From Candidatus Gemmiger stercorigallinarum (GTDB lineage Bacteria; Bacillota; Clostridia; Oscillospirales; Ruminococcaceae), in assembly GCA_019119495.1 (NCBI GenBank), contig DWWX01000009.1, positions 1 through 54,067 of the forward strand: a stretch of DNA of 54,067 nucleotides. Direction: 5' to 3'. The translations under genes and the position numbers were made by a program. The notes below the pieces were generated by a model, which saw only the letters and a program-made list of their open reading frames with translations, was not told where the DNA came from and did not search any database. Below, piece by piece: positions 27,126 to 36,191 of this stretch. Within the stretch, counting starts at the first letter, position 1, and each line of letters opens with the position of its first letter.

Positions 27126-28232
27126 ATGGCTGAATACAATGCTATGGACACCGCCGCCTTCAAGGGCGTTTGGGTCTTCTGCGAGCAGCGCGAGGGTCAG
27201 ATCCAGACCATCAGCTATCAGCTGCTGAGCGAGGGCCGCAAGCTGGCCAACGACCTGGGCGTCGAGCTGTGCGGTGTGGTCATGGGCAGCAATGTCAACC
27301 CCGACTACATCAAGGCTCTGGGCGGCTACGGCGCCGACCGCGTCTACAACATCGACAGCCCGCTGCTGAAGGACTACACCACCGACGGCTACGCCAAGGC
27401 GCTGTGCGACATCATCATGGACAAAAAGCCGGAGATCGTGCTGATCGGCGCCACCAACCTGGGCCGCGACCTGGGCCCCCGCTGCGCCGCCCGCCTGCAC
27501 ACCGGCCTGACCGCCGACTGCACCCACCTGGATGTGGATGTGGAGAAGTACAAGGACTTCCTGCGCACCACCTCCAACATCGACGTGGACAACACCAAGT
27601 TTGAGGAAAACACCAACCTGAAGATGACCCGTCCGGCCTTCGGCGGCCACCTGATGGCCACCATCATCTGCCCGCGCTTCCGCCCGCAGATGTCCACCGT
27701 CCGCCCCGGCGTCATGCAGACCCAGCCCTTTGACGAGGCCGGTGCCGCCAAGGTCGTGGTGGAGAACATCACCCCCGAACTGACCGCCGAGGACATCCAT
27801 GTGGAGATCCTGGACATCAAGAAGAGCGCCAAGAAGCTGGTCGACCTGATCGGCGCCGACGTGGTCGTGGCCGTGGGCCGCGGCATCAGCGCCGACCCCG
27901 AGAAGGGCATCGCCCTGGCCGAGGAGCTGGCCGGCGTTCTGGGCGGCGTTGTGGGCGCTTCCCGCGCTGTCACCGACGCAGGCTGGCTGTCCGCCGACCA
28001 CCAGGTGGGCCAGACCGGCAAGACCGTCCATCCCCGCATCTACGTGGCCCTGGGCATCTCCGGCGCCATCCAGCACCTGGCCGGCATGCAGGACTCCGAG
28101 ACCATCATCGCTGTGAACAAGAACGAGGGCGCCCCCATCTTCGAGGCCGCCACCTACGGCGTCGTGGGCGACCTGTTCAAGGTCGTGCCGGAGCTGATCA
28201 AGCAGATCCGCGCCATCAAGGCCGCTCAGTAA
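27126..28232 (+). CDS. etfA: Electron transfer flavoprotein, alpha subunit
   Basis: A 368-residue subunit. The N-terminal half is the alpha/beta domain, and the C-terminal FAD domain carries VGQTGKTVHPRIYVALGISG and GAIQHLAGM. It passes electrons between EtfB, Bcd and ferredoxin. There is no N-terminal ferredoxin domain, unlike some EtfA proteins. Last gene of the operon. Confidence 0.97.
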   Translation: MAEYNAMDTAAFKGVWVFCEQREGQIQTISYQLLSEGRKLANDLGVELCGVVMGSNVNPDYIKALGGYGADRVYNIDSPLLKDYTTDGYAKALCDIIMDKKPEIVLIGATNLGRDLGPRCAARLHTGLTADCTHLDVDVEKYKDFLRTTSNIDVDNTKFEENTNLKMTRPAFGGHLMATIICPRFRPQMSTVRPGVMQTQPFDEAGAAKVVVENITPELTAEDIHVEILDIKKSAKKLVDLIGADVVVAVGRGISADPEKGIALAEELAGVLGGVVGASRAVTDAGWLSADHQVGQTGKTVHPRIYVALGISGAIQHLAGMQDSETIIAVNKNEGAPIFEAATYGVVGDLFKVVPELIKQIRAIKAAQ

Positions 28233-28282
28233 GCGCCTGACCGTGCGGGAAAAACGCCCCGTACCCAAAAGCATACACAGCC

Positions 28283-28323
28283 CCGCCCCCGGCAAGGCAC
28301 GCGCCTGCCGGGGGCGGCTTTTT
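28283..28323 (+). terminator. Terminator of the butyryl-CoA operon
   Basis: Perfect 12-bp stem (28283-28294 with 28306-28317) followed by CTTTTT, 50 bases after etfA. Confidence 0.92.
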
Positions 28324-28344
28324 GCTGTATTTGGGGGCCGGCCG

Positions 28345-28490
28345 GCGCCCAAAGGCTCCCCTGCAAGGGGAGCTGGCGGCAAGGCCGACTGAGGGGTGCA
28401 TTGCCGCTTTGCGCAGGGAGTATCCTGCAAAATCCAGCAGAGCCTTGATCCGTGCTGCGCAGGGGACGATGCTTGCATCGTCCCCTGGAC
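28345..28490. repeat. Palindromic repeat, unit 1
   Basis: Contains the core CTCCCCTGCAAGGGGAG (28356-28372), an arm ending GAGGGGTGCATTGCCGC, a stretch repeated at 28639-28765 (around GCGCAGGGAGTATCCTGC) and a 12-bp perfect inverted repeat AGGGGACGATGC-TT-GCATCGTCCCCT (28461-28486). No gene is supported between 28324 and 28923. Confidence 0.8.
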
Positions 28491-28594
28491 CTTGCGCCGG
28501 CGCAAACCTTGCGGGCAGACGAAAATCATCGGCCCCCCGGCGCAGGGGCGTGCGGCGGTCTGACGCCCCCGGCGACCCGGAAAGATATTTGCGG

Positions 28595-28765
28595 GGCAAG
28601 GCGCCGCACCCCTCCGTCTGCGCCTGCGGCGCATCCACCTCCCCTTGCAGGGGAGCTGGCGGCGAAGCCGACTGGAGGGGTGCATTGCCGCTTTGCGCAG
28701 GGAGTGTCCTGCAAAATCTGGCAGAGCCCTGCCCCAAGCTGCGCAGGGGGCGGTGCTCCGCAACC
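28595..28765. repeat. Palindromic repeat, unit 2
   Basis: Left arm (28595-28640) is the reverse complement of the right arm of the 23877-23985 element. Core at 28639-28655. The right part repeats 28356-28460 with few changes. The remaining bases to 28923 show nothing recognisable. Confidence 0.8.
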
Positions 28766-28923
28766 ATCATCCGCTTGCCGTGCCCGCCGCACGCAAAACC
28801 ATGCTCCCGGCCCCGGCCCGCAGCAAAAAATCCCCTGCCATGCGCCGGGTAGGGCATGGCAGGGGAGAGGGCTGCTCACAAACGCGGCCGCGGCAGGCAG
28901 GGCGTGCCGCAGGGCGGCCGGCG

Positions 28924-30786
28924 TTACAGCGCCATGCCGCCGTTTTTCAGGCTGCGCAGGTCGGCGCTCTCGCGGAAATCCTCGTAATCCAGCGAGAGGT
29001 TGGGGTTGTAATACGGGTCGTGCAGGATCTTCTCACGGCCGTGGCGGGCATACAGGCGGGCGCGCTCGGCGTCAAAACGGGCCTTTTTGGCCGGGTCCTG
29101 CTCGTCGCTGCCGCGGCTTTTGCTCTCAAAGTGGTACAGCTCGGCGTAGGGCGTCCAGGCGATGCGCCAGCCGGCTTCCCGGATGCGCAGGCAGAAGTCC
29201 ACATCGTTGAAGGCAACGGTAAACGCCTCGTCCAGGCCGCCCAGCGCGTCGTAGACCTCGGCGCGCACCAGCAGGCAGGCGGCGGTCACGGCGCTGTAAT
29301 CCTGCACCGCGGCCAGCCGGAACAGATAGCCGCTGGCCCCGCGGCGGTGGTACTTGTGGCTGTGGCCCGCGTACCCGCCCAGCCCGGTGATGACCCCGGC
29401 GTGCTGGATGGTGTCGTCCGGGTAGTACAGCATCGCGCCGCAGGCGGCCACGCCGGGCTGGCTGGCCTCGGCCAGCAGCTCGCCCAGCCAGTCGTGGCTG
29501 AGCACCTCCACGTCGTTGTTCAAGAGCAGCAGGTACTGCCCCTTTGCCGCTTTTCGGCCAAAATTGTTGATGGCCGAAAAGTTGAACCCGCCCCGGTAAG
29601 TGACCACCCGGCAGCCCTCGTACCGCTGGGGCAGCGTTTTGTAGCAGTCAAAGGTGGCGGGGTCTGTGGAGTTGTTCTCGATGACCAGCACCTCGTAGTT
29701 GTCGTAGTTGGTGCGGGCGTAAATGCTGTGCAGGCATTTTTCCAGGTCGTCTGCATGGTCTTTGCTGGGGATCAGGATGCTGACCAGCGGCGGCGGGTCG
29801 GGCAGAGCCCACCGTACATGGCATAGGCCGGGGAATTTGCCCGGTTCCACCACGCCCTTGCGGCCGGTGGCGGCCAGGTGGTCGGCCACCGCTTTCTGTG
29901 CGGCGGCCTGCACATAGGGCTTGGCCCCGGTGCCGCCGCTGGTGGACGCCGCATGCACCCGCCAGTAGTACAGCACCTGGGGGATGTGCACCGGCGCGGC
30001 GGCGGGGTCATCGGCCTGCATCCGGTCGATCATGCGCAAAAACAGGTCGTGGTCCTGCGCGCCGTCACATTCGGGACGCTCGCCGCCCACCGCCTCAAAC
30101 AGCGCCCGCGAGAACACCGCCAGGTGGCAGATATAGTTGCAGGCCATCAGGTACTCGGGGGCGTAGTCGGGCTTGAAGTGGGCCACATGGGCGTCTTTGG
30201 GGGTGCGGCGGAACAGAGCCTCGTCGCTGTACAAAAACTGCGGCTTTGCGCCGTCTTTTGCCCCGGCCAGGATGGCTTTGCCCACGGTGTAGACGGCGTG
30301 GGGGGCCAGCTCGTCATCGTGGTCGGCCAGGGCAAGGTACTCGCCTTCGGCCAGCGCCGCCGCTCGGTTGGTGTTGGCGGCGATGCCCCCGTTTTCGATC
30401 TTGACATAGCGGATGCGCGGGTCGTCCCCGGCCAGGCGGCGCACCGTCTGCCCCACATAGGCGTGGGCTTCGTCCGAGGCGTCCGCCAGGCAGAGCTGCC
30501 AGGCCCCGCAGGTCTGGCCCTGCACACTGGCCAGAAACCGCTCCAGGTAGTGCTGCGGCGTGTTGTACAGCGGCGTCAGGATGCTGATGACGGGGAAACC
30601 GCTGGTATCCTCCGCCCGCTGGGCCGCCAGCGCCTTTTTGCCGGGCAGATACCGCCCCGGCCGGGGCAGCAGCCGCCGCCGGGCAAAGCCCGCCGCCCGG
30701 CCCAGCATGACGCCCAGCCCCTGCTCCTTTGCCAGGGTGCGGGCGTAGCCGAATAGTTCCTTGATGCGTTTGAGCTGCTGATTCAT
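28924..30786 (-). CDS. Two-domain family 2 glycosyltransferase
   Basis: A 620-residue protein with two GT-A (GT2) domains. The first starts about residue 64 (FPVISILTPLYNTPQHYLER) with ALADHDDELAP as the DxD-like site. The second starts about residue 345 (PLVSILIPSKDHADDLEKC) with LLLNNDVEVLSHDW and VAFNDVDFCLR. No membrane helix is seen. Such double transferases extend rhamnan- or O-antigen-like chains by alternating linkages on the inner membrane face. The ATG at 30786 overlaps the stop of the membrane-protein gene by four bases (ATGA). It closely resembles the 625-residue paralogue at 31665-33542. Confidence 0.93.
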   Translation of the reverse strand: MNQQLKRIKELFGYARTLAKEQGLGVMLGRAAGFARRRLLPRPGRYLPGKKALAAQRAEDTSGFPVISILTPLYNTPQHYLERFLASVQGQTCGAWQLCLADASDEAHAYVGQTVRRLAGDDPRIRYVKIENGGIAANTNRAAALAEGEYLALADHDDELAPHAVYTVGKAILAGAKDGAKPQFLYSDEALFRRTPKDAHVAHFKPDYAPEYLMACNYICHLAVFSRALFEAVGGERPECDGAQDHDLFLRMIDRMQADDPAAAPVHIPQVLYYWRVHAASTSGGTGAKPYVQAAAQKAVADHLAATGRKGVVEPGKFPGLCHVRWALPDPPPLVSILIPSKDHADDLEKCLHSIYARTNYDNYEVLVIENNSTDPATFDCYKTLPQRYEGCRVVTYRGGFNFSAINNFGRKAAKGQYLLLLNNDVEVLSHDWLGELLAEASQPGVAACGAMLYYPDDTIQHAGVITGLGGYAGHSHKYHRRGASGYLFRLAAVQDYSAVTAACLLVRAEVYDALGGLDEAFTVAFNDVDFCLRIREAGWRIAWTPYAELYHFESKSRGSDEQDPAKKARFDAERARLYARHGREKILHDPYYNPNLSLDYEDFRESADLRSLKNGGMAL

Positions 30787-31619
30787 ACAAGCCCCCCGGC
30801 GGACGCAAATTCCTTGTCCGCCCCACCAAAGTAGCAGGCCGAGAAGGCCAGCCCCGTTAAATCCAGGAACGGCTGGGCAAACACCATGACCATCATGCCG
30901 GCAGAGCTGAGGAACGCCGCCGCCTGTGCCTGGCTGCCCATGCCGCCGGCCAGCCCGGACAAAGCCAGCACCGGCAGCAGATTGCAGGCCAGCCGCAGCA
31001 GCGTGTATACCACAAACCAGACGGCCCAAAACCACAGCGTTCCCCTGGTACGGTCCAAAGAAAGCCCTGCCGCACCGGGCAGCGCCTTTGCCCGCCCGGT
31101 CAGCCAGATATAATCCAAATGCCCCAGCCGATACGGGTACCAGAAGGTCCAGGCCAGCTGCAATGCCAGCAGCAGCGCCTGCACCGACATCCCGGCGGCA
31201 GACTGCCCCCGGCCGGCGGCCTCCAACCCTGCGGCGGCGTAGGAACAGGCCGACGCCAGCAGCTGGTACAGGCCCGCAGGCAGGCCCAGTGTCAGCGCGC
31301 CGGCCCAGCCCTTGATGCTTTTGCAGGCGCACAGCATCTGACGGAACCGGGGCCGGCCGCCGCACAGCATTTCGAGATACATCCGCCGGATGCCCAGCGT
31401 GAACACCGGCCCCAGCACCAGCGCGCTGAGCGCCGCGCCCCACCCCGGCAGAAGGGCCAGCCCGTTCTGGATGGCGGCGGTCAACGCGCCGCAGGCCATC
31501 ACCCAGGGCAGGCCCGCGCCGTAGGCCGCCGCGGCAAGGCGGAAGCTGTCGCTCCACCGGCCGCGGGGCGGCAGGCCGGTGCAGGGGTCACGGGCCGGCT
31601 GAGTCTGTTGTTGCTGCAT
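30783..31619 (-). CDS. Polytopic membrane protein of the polysaccharide cluster
   Basis: A 278-residue protein with about six hydrophobic segments and conserved-looking FWYPYRLGHLDYIWL. It resembles DUF975-type integral membrane proteins in layout, but I would not assign it firmly. It lies between two glycosyltransferase genes and overlaps the next by four bases, so a role in surface glycan assembly is likely by context. The ATG at 31619 is preferred over a TTG six bases upstream; the ribosome site is weak. Confidence 0.75.
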   Translation of the reverse strand: MQQQQTQPARDPCTGLPPRGRWSDSFRLAAAAYGAGLPWVMACGALTAAIQNGLALLPGWGAALSALVLGPVFTLGIRRMYLEMLCGGRPRFRQMLCACKSIKGWAGALTLGLPAGLYQLLASACSYAAAGLEAAGRGQSAAGMSVQALLLALQLAWTFWYPYRLGHLDYIWLTGRAKALPGAAGLSLDRTRGTLWFWAVWFVVYTLLRLACNLLPVLALSGLAGGMGSQAQAAAFLSSAGMMVMVFAQPFLDLTGLAFSACYFGGADKEFASAGGLV

Positions 31620-31664
31620 GGTCAAAGGCCTGCCTTTCCGACCGGGCTGACAGCGTGATCCGCT

Positions 31665-33542
31665 TTATTTCAGCCCGAAATTCTCGTACAAATTGTTGAA
31701 GTGCGGATTATAATACGGGTCGTAATTATCGATCCACGGGTGGTACTTGGCGTAGAAAGCCGCCTTCTCCCGCTCATACCGGCGGGCGTTCTCGCCGGTG
31801 GTGTCAAGCCCGCGGCTCTTGCTCTCGTAGTGGTAAGCCTCGGCGCGGGGGGTGTAGACGTTGAGATACCCCTTCTGCCACAGTTTCAGGCAGTAGTCCA
31901 CGTCGTTGTAGGCCACGGCAAAGTCCTGCTCGTCCAGGCCGCCCATCTGCCGGTAAAGGCTGGCGCGGGTCATCAGGCAGGCGCCGGTGACGGCCATGTA
32001 GTTCTGCGTCGTCACCAGCCGGTACATATCGCCCACGGCGGTGCGGGGGTAGCTTTTGTGGCTGTGGCCTGCGCTGCCGTTGATGCCCATCAGCACGCCG
32101 GCGTGCTGGATGGTGTCGTCCGGGTAGTAGAGCTTGGCCCCCACCGCGCCCACGTCGGGCCGCTGGGCGTAGCTGAGCAGCTCCCGCAGAAAGTCGCCGC
32201 TCAGCACCTCAATGTCGTTGTTGAGCAGCAGCAGATACTCGCCCCTTGCCGCCCTGGCGCCAAAATTGTTGATGGCCGAAAAGTTGAACCCGCCTTTGTA
32301 GGTCAGCACCCGGCAGTTGGGCTTTGCCGGGTCGCCGGCCAGCTTTTGATAATAGTCAAAGGTGGCGGGGTCGGCGGAGTTGTTCTCAATGACCAGCACC
32401 TCGAAGTTGTCGTACCCCGCATTTTTGTACAGGCTTTGCAGGCAGCGGTCCAGGTCGTCGATGTGGTCCTTGTTGGGGATCAGCACGCTGACGAGGGGGC
32501 GCCCGGTCAGCTCGTACCGCACCTGGAAAGCCCCCGGCGCGCCGGGCACCTGCATGGCCCTGCCGGGCAGGCCCAGCCGTTTCAGCTGGGCGTCGATGGC
32601 GCGGACGCCGGCCTCCAGCGCGTAGGGCTTGGCCTCAATGCCGGCGGCGGTGGAGCCGGCGTGCCCCCGCCAGACATACAACACCTGCTTGATGTGGGTG
32701 ATCTTTTTCGCTTTCTCGGTCAAACGCAGGAACAGCTCGTGGTCCTGCGCACCGTCAAATTCCGGGTACTCGGCGGCGCCGGCGGCGTCCAGCAGCGGCC
32801 GGGCGAACACCGCCAAATGGGTGATATAGTTGCACCCCCGCAGGTAGTCGGGGGCAAAATCCGGCTTAAAGTGGTAGCCGCCCAGCTGCTTCAGGTCGGC
32901 CGAGAGCACGATCTCGTCCGAATAGACAAAGTCTGCCCCGGCGTTCAGCGCCCTGGCACACTCGTACAGGGCGTTGGGGTAGAGCAGGTCGTCGTGGTCC
33001 AGCAGTGCGATGGCGTCGCCGTTGGCTGCCGCAAAGCCCGCGGTGGTGTTGCCGGCAATGCCCCGGTTGTCGATCTTTTGGTAAAGGATGCGGCTGTCTT
33101 TGTCCGCCAGCTTTCGGGCGTAAGCACCGGGCCGGGGGTGGGCATCGTCGGAGGCGTCCATCAAAACCAGCTGCCAGTGGCGGTAGGTCTGGCGGCGGAC
33201 GCTGTCCACCATCTGGCGGAAAAATTTCATGGGGGTGTTGTACACCGGCACCACCACCGAGATGGTCGGCCCGGCCAGATCCTCGGCCCGCTGGGCTTTC
33301 AGCGTGCGGCGCAGCGGGATGTCCGCCCGGTGCCGCCAGCCGTCGTGGTGGAAGGCAAGCCCCACCCGGAAGGTCACGTCCCGCCACAGCTGCTCGACGC
33401 CCTGCTCTTTCAGCGTGGCGGCGCTGCGGGCGGCCAGGTCCCGCAGATGGGCGGGGTCCATCAGCCGCCGCGCCATGCCGGATACGCTGTCCGGCGCCGC
33501 CACGTCCGCCGGGCGGTTCTGGTCCTCAGGGACTGGTTTCAT
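31665..33542 (-). CDS. Two-domain family 2 glycosyltransferase
   Basis: A 625-residue paralogue of the downstream enzyme. Domain 1 begins with TISVVVPVYNTPMKFFRQMV and has ALLDHDDLLYP; domain 2 begins with PLVSVLIPNKDHIDDLDRC and has LLLNNDIEVLSGDF and VAYNDVDYCLK. ATAAGGAGG precedes the ATG at 33542. It follows the ABC exporter ATPase gene after 16 bases. It probably polymerises the exported glycan together with its paralogue; donor and acceptor sugars are unknown. Confidence 0.93.
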   Translation of the reverse strand: MKPVPEDQNRPADVAAPDSVSGMARRLMDPAHLRDLAARSAATLKEQGVEQLWRDVTFRVGLAFHHDGWRHRADIPLRRTLKAQRAEDLAGPTISVVVPVYNTPMKFFRQMVDSVRRQTYRHWQLVLMDASDDAHPRPGAYARKLADKDSRILYQKIDNRGIAGNTTAGFAAANGDAIALLDHDDLLYPNALYECARALNAGADFVYSDEIVLSADLKQLGGYHFKPDFAPDYLRGCNYITHLAVFARPLLDAAGAAEYPEFDGAQDHELFLRLTEKAKKITHIKQVLYVWRGHAGSTAAGIEAKPYALEAGVRAIDAQLKRLGLPGRAMQVPGAPGAFQVRYELTGRPLVSVLIPNKDHIDDLDRCLQSLYKNAGYDNFEVLVIENNSADPATFDYYQKLAGDPAKPNCRVLTYKGGFNFSAINNFGARAARGEYLLLLNNDIEVLSGDFLRELLSYAQRPDVGAVGAKLYYPDDTIQHAGVLMGINGSAGHSHKSYPRTAVGDMYRLVTTQNYMAVTGACLMTRASLYRQMGGLDEQDFAVAYNDVDYCLKLWQKGYLNVYTPRAEAYHYESKSRGLDTTGENARRYEREKAAFYAKYHPWIDNYDPYYNPHFNNLYENFGLK

Positions 33543-33558
33543 AAGCGGGGAAGCCTCC

Positions 33559-34344
33559 TTATTTTGTTTCCGCGCCGGTTTTCTCCGCCGGGATGCTGTC
33601 CTGCTTTTTGAACTGGCGGTACTCGGCGGCGATCTCGGCGGTGGGGCCGTTGCGGCGCAGGTGGCCGTGGTCCAGCCAGGCCACCTTGTTGCACATGCGC
33701 TCGATCTGCTCGATGGAATGGCTGACCAAAATCACCGTGGTGCCGCCGCTCATCAGCTCGGCCATGCGCTTCTCGCACTTTTGCTGGAACAAAAAGTCGC
33801 CCACCGACAAGATCTCGTCGGCGATCAGGATGTCCGGCTTGGTCATGGTGGCGATGGCAAAGGCCAGCCGGGCCACCATGCCGCTGGAATAGTTTTTCAG
33901 CGGCACATCCAAAAAGTCCTTCAGCTCGCTGAACTCGACGATCTCGTCGAATTTGGAGTCAAGGTATTTGGGGGTATAGCCCAGCACGGTGCCGTTCAGG
34001 TAGATATTCTCCCGCGCGGTCAGGTCCATGTCAAAGCCGGCGCCCAGCTCGATCAGCGGGGCGATAGTGCCCCGCACCGTCACCTTGCCGGAGGAGGGCT
34101 TGTACACGCCGGAGATGATCTTGAGCAGCGTGGACTTGCCGCTGCCGTTTAAGCCGATCAGGCCGTAAAAATCGCCGGGCATGATATCGAAGCTGACGTC
34201 CTTCAGCGCAAAGAACTCGTCAAAGCGGATGCCGCCGTGGGTCAGCGCGATGAAATATTCCTTCAGGCTCTCGTGCTTTTCTTTGGCCAGGTTGAACCGC
34301 ATCGAGACGTGGTCGATGGAGATGATGGGTGTGTTTTTGTCCAT
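33559..34344 (-). CDS. ABC exporter ATPase, TagH/Wzt type
   Basis: A 261-residue ATP-binding subunit for polysaccharide export. Walker A GLNGSGKSTLLK, signature YSSGMVARLAFA, Walker B DILIADEILSVGD, then H-loop VSHS. The GAGFDMDLTARENIYLNG segment is characteristic of teichoic acid and O-antigen exporters. It lacks a long C-terminal glycan-binding domain, which suggests export independent of chain capping. AAAGGAGG fixes the start at 34344. Pairs with the permease 13 bases upstream. Confidence 0.95.
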   Translation of the reverse strand: MDKNTPIISIDHVSMRFNLAKEKHESLKEYFIALTHGGIRFDEFFALKDVSFDIMPGDFYGLIGLNGSGKSTLLKIISGVYKPSSGKVTVRGTIAPLIELGAGFDMDLTARENIYLNGTVLGYTPKYLDSKFDEIVEFSELKDFLDVPLKNYSSGMVARLAFAIATMTKPDILIADEILSVGDFLFQQKCEKRMAELMSGGTTVILVSHSIEQIERMCNKVAWLDHGHLRRNGPTAEIAAEYRQFKKQDSIPAEKTGAETK

Positions 34345-34357
34345 GCCGCGCCTCCTT

Positions 34358-35155
34358 TTACATGTACAGGACAAATTTGTCCTGGTTTTTCTTGAACACA
34401 AACAGCCCCAGCCCCATGCTGACGGCGGCGCAGAGGAAATCCACCAGCAGCATGTTGGCGGTCAGCCCCTCGCCCCACATGACGCAGCTGCGGAAGGAGG
34501 TGATATACCAGTAGATGGGGTTTAAGTTGATGACCGCCTGCACCCAGCCCACCATCTGGCGGGGGTCGTAAAAGATGGCGCTGCCGTAGACAAGCAGCGT
34601 GCAGAACACTTCCCAAATGTGCATGATGTCCCGCACAAACACGTACAAAGCCGACAAAAGCAGCCCGATGCCCAGGCTGAAAAAGAACAGCATCACCAGC
34701 GGGTAGAGGGCCAAAAGCGCGGTGGAAAAGCTGATGGGCGACCAGGTGACCACCACGACGATCAGCAGCGCCACAAAGCTGAACAGGCAGTTGACCAGCG
34801 CAAAACAGGTTTTTTCCAGCGGGAACACATACTTGGGGATGTAGACCTTGCGCAAAAGCGGCGCGTTTTTCAAAACGCTCTCCATGGCCATGGTGGTGGA
34901 TTCCCGGAAAAAGTTGAACAGCAGCTGGCCGATGATCAAAAAGACCGGAAAATTTTCGATGCCCTGGCCGCGGGCGTTGAACAGCGAGCCGAACACCGCC
35001 CACATGACCAGGCAGGTCAGCAGCGGGTTGAGCACGCTCCAGGCCACGCCCAGCACGCTGCGGCGGTATTTCAGCTTGAAATCGCGGGTGATCAGGTTTT
35101 GCAGCAGGTACCGGTATTTCCAAAAACCTGCAAAATAATTCTTGATGGTCTGCAA
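34358..35155 (-). CDS. ABC-2 polysaccharide export permease, TagG/Wzm type
   Basis: A 265-residue permease with six transmembrane helices, an N-terminal amphipathic segment (LITRDFKLKYRRSVLGVAWS) and the C-terminal NLNPIYWYITSFRSC, both typical of the family. It moves lipid-linked glycan across the membrane with the adjoining ATPase. The start is most likely TTG at 35155, because AAAGGCGG lies seven bases upstream and no better ATG aligns with the family N-terminus. Confidence 0.92.
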   Translation of the reverse strand: MQTIKNYFAGFWKYRYLLQNLITRDFKLKYRRSVLGVAWSVLNPLLTCLVMWAVFGSLFNARGQGIENFPVFLIIGQLLFNFFRESTTMAMESVLKNAPLLRKVYIPKYVFPLEKTCFALVNCLFSFVALLIVVVVTWSPISFSTALLALYPLVMLFFFSLGIGLLLSALYVFVRDIMHIWEVFCTLLVYGSAIFYDPRQMVGWVQAVINLNPIYWYITSFRSCVMWGEGLTANMLLVDFLCAAVSMGLGLFVFKKNQDKFVLYM

Positions 35156-35215
35156 ACGGGTTCCGCCTTTCGGTGTGATAACAGATTTTTCGCTTTCCGA
35201 CAGTCTGCGGCGCTG

Positions 35216-35782
35216 TCAGTACTTTTCAAACCACTCGAACTTCTGTTCGGCAAAGGGGGCGTGCTGCTTGTCCTTGGCGCTGGTCTTGTGCGGGCAGCCG
35301 CAGTCCGGCCAGACCACGCCCACGGCGGGGTCGTCGTAGGGGATGCCGCCCTCGGAGGTCGGGTCATAGAAATCGGTGCACTTGTAGGTGAATTCCGCCG
35401 CGTCGGACAAGACCAGAAAGCCGTGGGCAAAGCCCTCGGGGATATAGAACATCCGCTTGTTCTCGGCCGACAGCGTCACCCCCACCCACTTGCCGAAGGT
35501 GGGACTGTGGGGGCGGCAGTCCACCGCCACGTCGTACACCTCGCCCAGCGTTACCCGCACCAGCTTGCCCTGGGTGTGCTCTTTCTGGAAATGCAGGCCC
35601 CGCAGCACACCTTTGGTGCTGCGGCTCTGGTTGTCCTGCACAAAGGGGCGGTCGATGCCGGCGGCGGCAAACTCGTCCGCCTGGTAGGTCTCCATAAAAT
35701 AACCGCGGTCGTCGCCGTAGACGGTGGGTTCGATCACGACGACGCCGGGGATCTCGGTGGGAATAAAATTGAACTTGCCCAT
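35216..35782 (-). CDS. rfbC: dTDP-4-dehydrorhamnose 3,5-epimerase
   Basis: A 188-residue cupin epimerase of dTDP-L-rhamnose synthesis. Catalytic His in GVLRGLHFQ, Tyr/Asp region VYDVAVDCR and IPEGFAHGFLVLSD are all present. The other three rhamnose genes (rfbA, rfbB, rfbD) are not in this window. AGAGGAGC precedes the ATG. First gene of the six-gene polysaccharide cluster. Confidence 0.96.
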   Translation of the reverse strand: MGKFNFIPTEIPGVVVIEPTVYGDDRGYFMETYQADEFAAAGIDRPFVQDNQSRSTKGVLRGLHFQKEHTQGKLVRVTLGEVYDVAVDCRPHSPTFGKWVGVTLSAENKRMFYIPEGFAHGFLVLSDAAEFTYKCTDFYDPTSEGGIPYDDPAVGVVWPDCGCPHKTSAKDKQHAPFAEQKFEWFEKY

Positions 35783-35955
35783 GGTATGCTCCTCTTGCTT
35801 GTTTCTGCGCCGGCGCTGCGGCGTCCGGGCCGCGGCAGGGGAACGGGCGGCAGGCGGATGCGGCGCAGCATCTTATAACCCCGCCGGCGGCGGGGCATAC
35901 TTACTCTGGGAGTCTCTGACCAGTCCGTGCCGGGGAGCTTGTCAGGGACGCCCTG

Positions 35956-36010
35956 CTGTATAGATCTTGCAGTATACAGGTATTGTACTCTGTTTTGCCT
36001 GTGTTCGCAA
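35956..36010 (-). promoter_or_regulatory. Promoter of the polysaccharide cluster with an inverted repeat
   Basis: Minus-strand TTGCGA (36010-36005), 17 bases, TACAAT (35987-35982). Immediately downstream, at the expected start, lies the inverted repeat CTGTATA-N10-TATACAG (35956-35979), which may be an operator or a 5' mRNA hairpin. The leader of about 190 bases also holds CCCCGCCGGCGGCGGGG (35879-35895). Confidence 0.7.
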
Positions 36011-36112
36011 GACAAAGCGGGGAATTTGGGCAGGGCGTGTAACATTTTACCGGCTTTGCCGTTATTACCCGGCGTAGGCAGATCCTCAGCCGGCCGCGCC
36101 GCAAAGTCCCGG

Positions 36113-36141
36113 TTGTGCGCCGGGGCGCAGTGTGCTACAAT
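36113..36141 (+). promoter_or_regulatory. Promoter of the formyl-THF cyclo-ligase gene
   Basis: TTGTGC (36113-36118), 17 bases, TACAAT (36136-36141), 50 bases before the ATG; divergent from the rfbC promoter. Confidence 0.7.
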
Positions 36142-36191
36142 AGGCGCCGGAACCCCCGCCGCCAGCCCCGCAGCTTTGAAAGGAGACCGCC

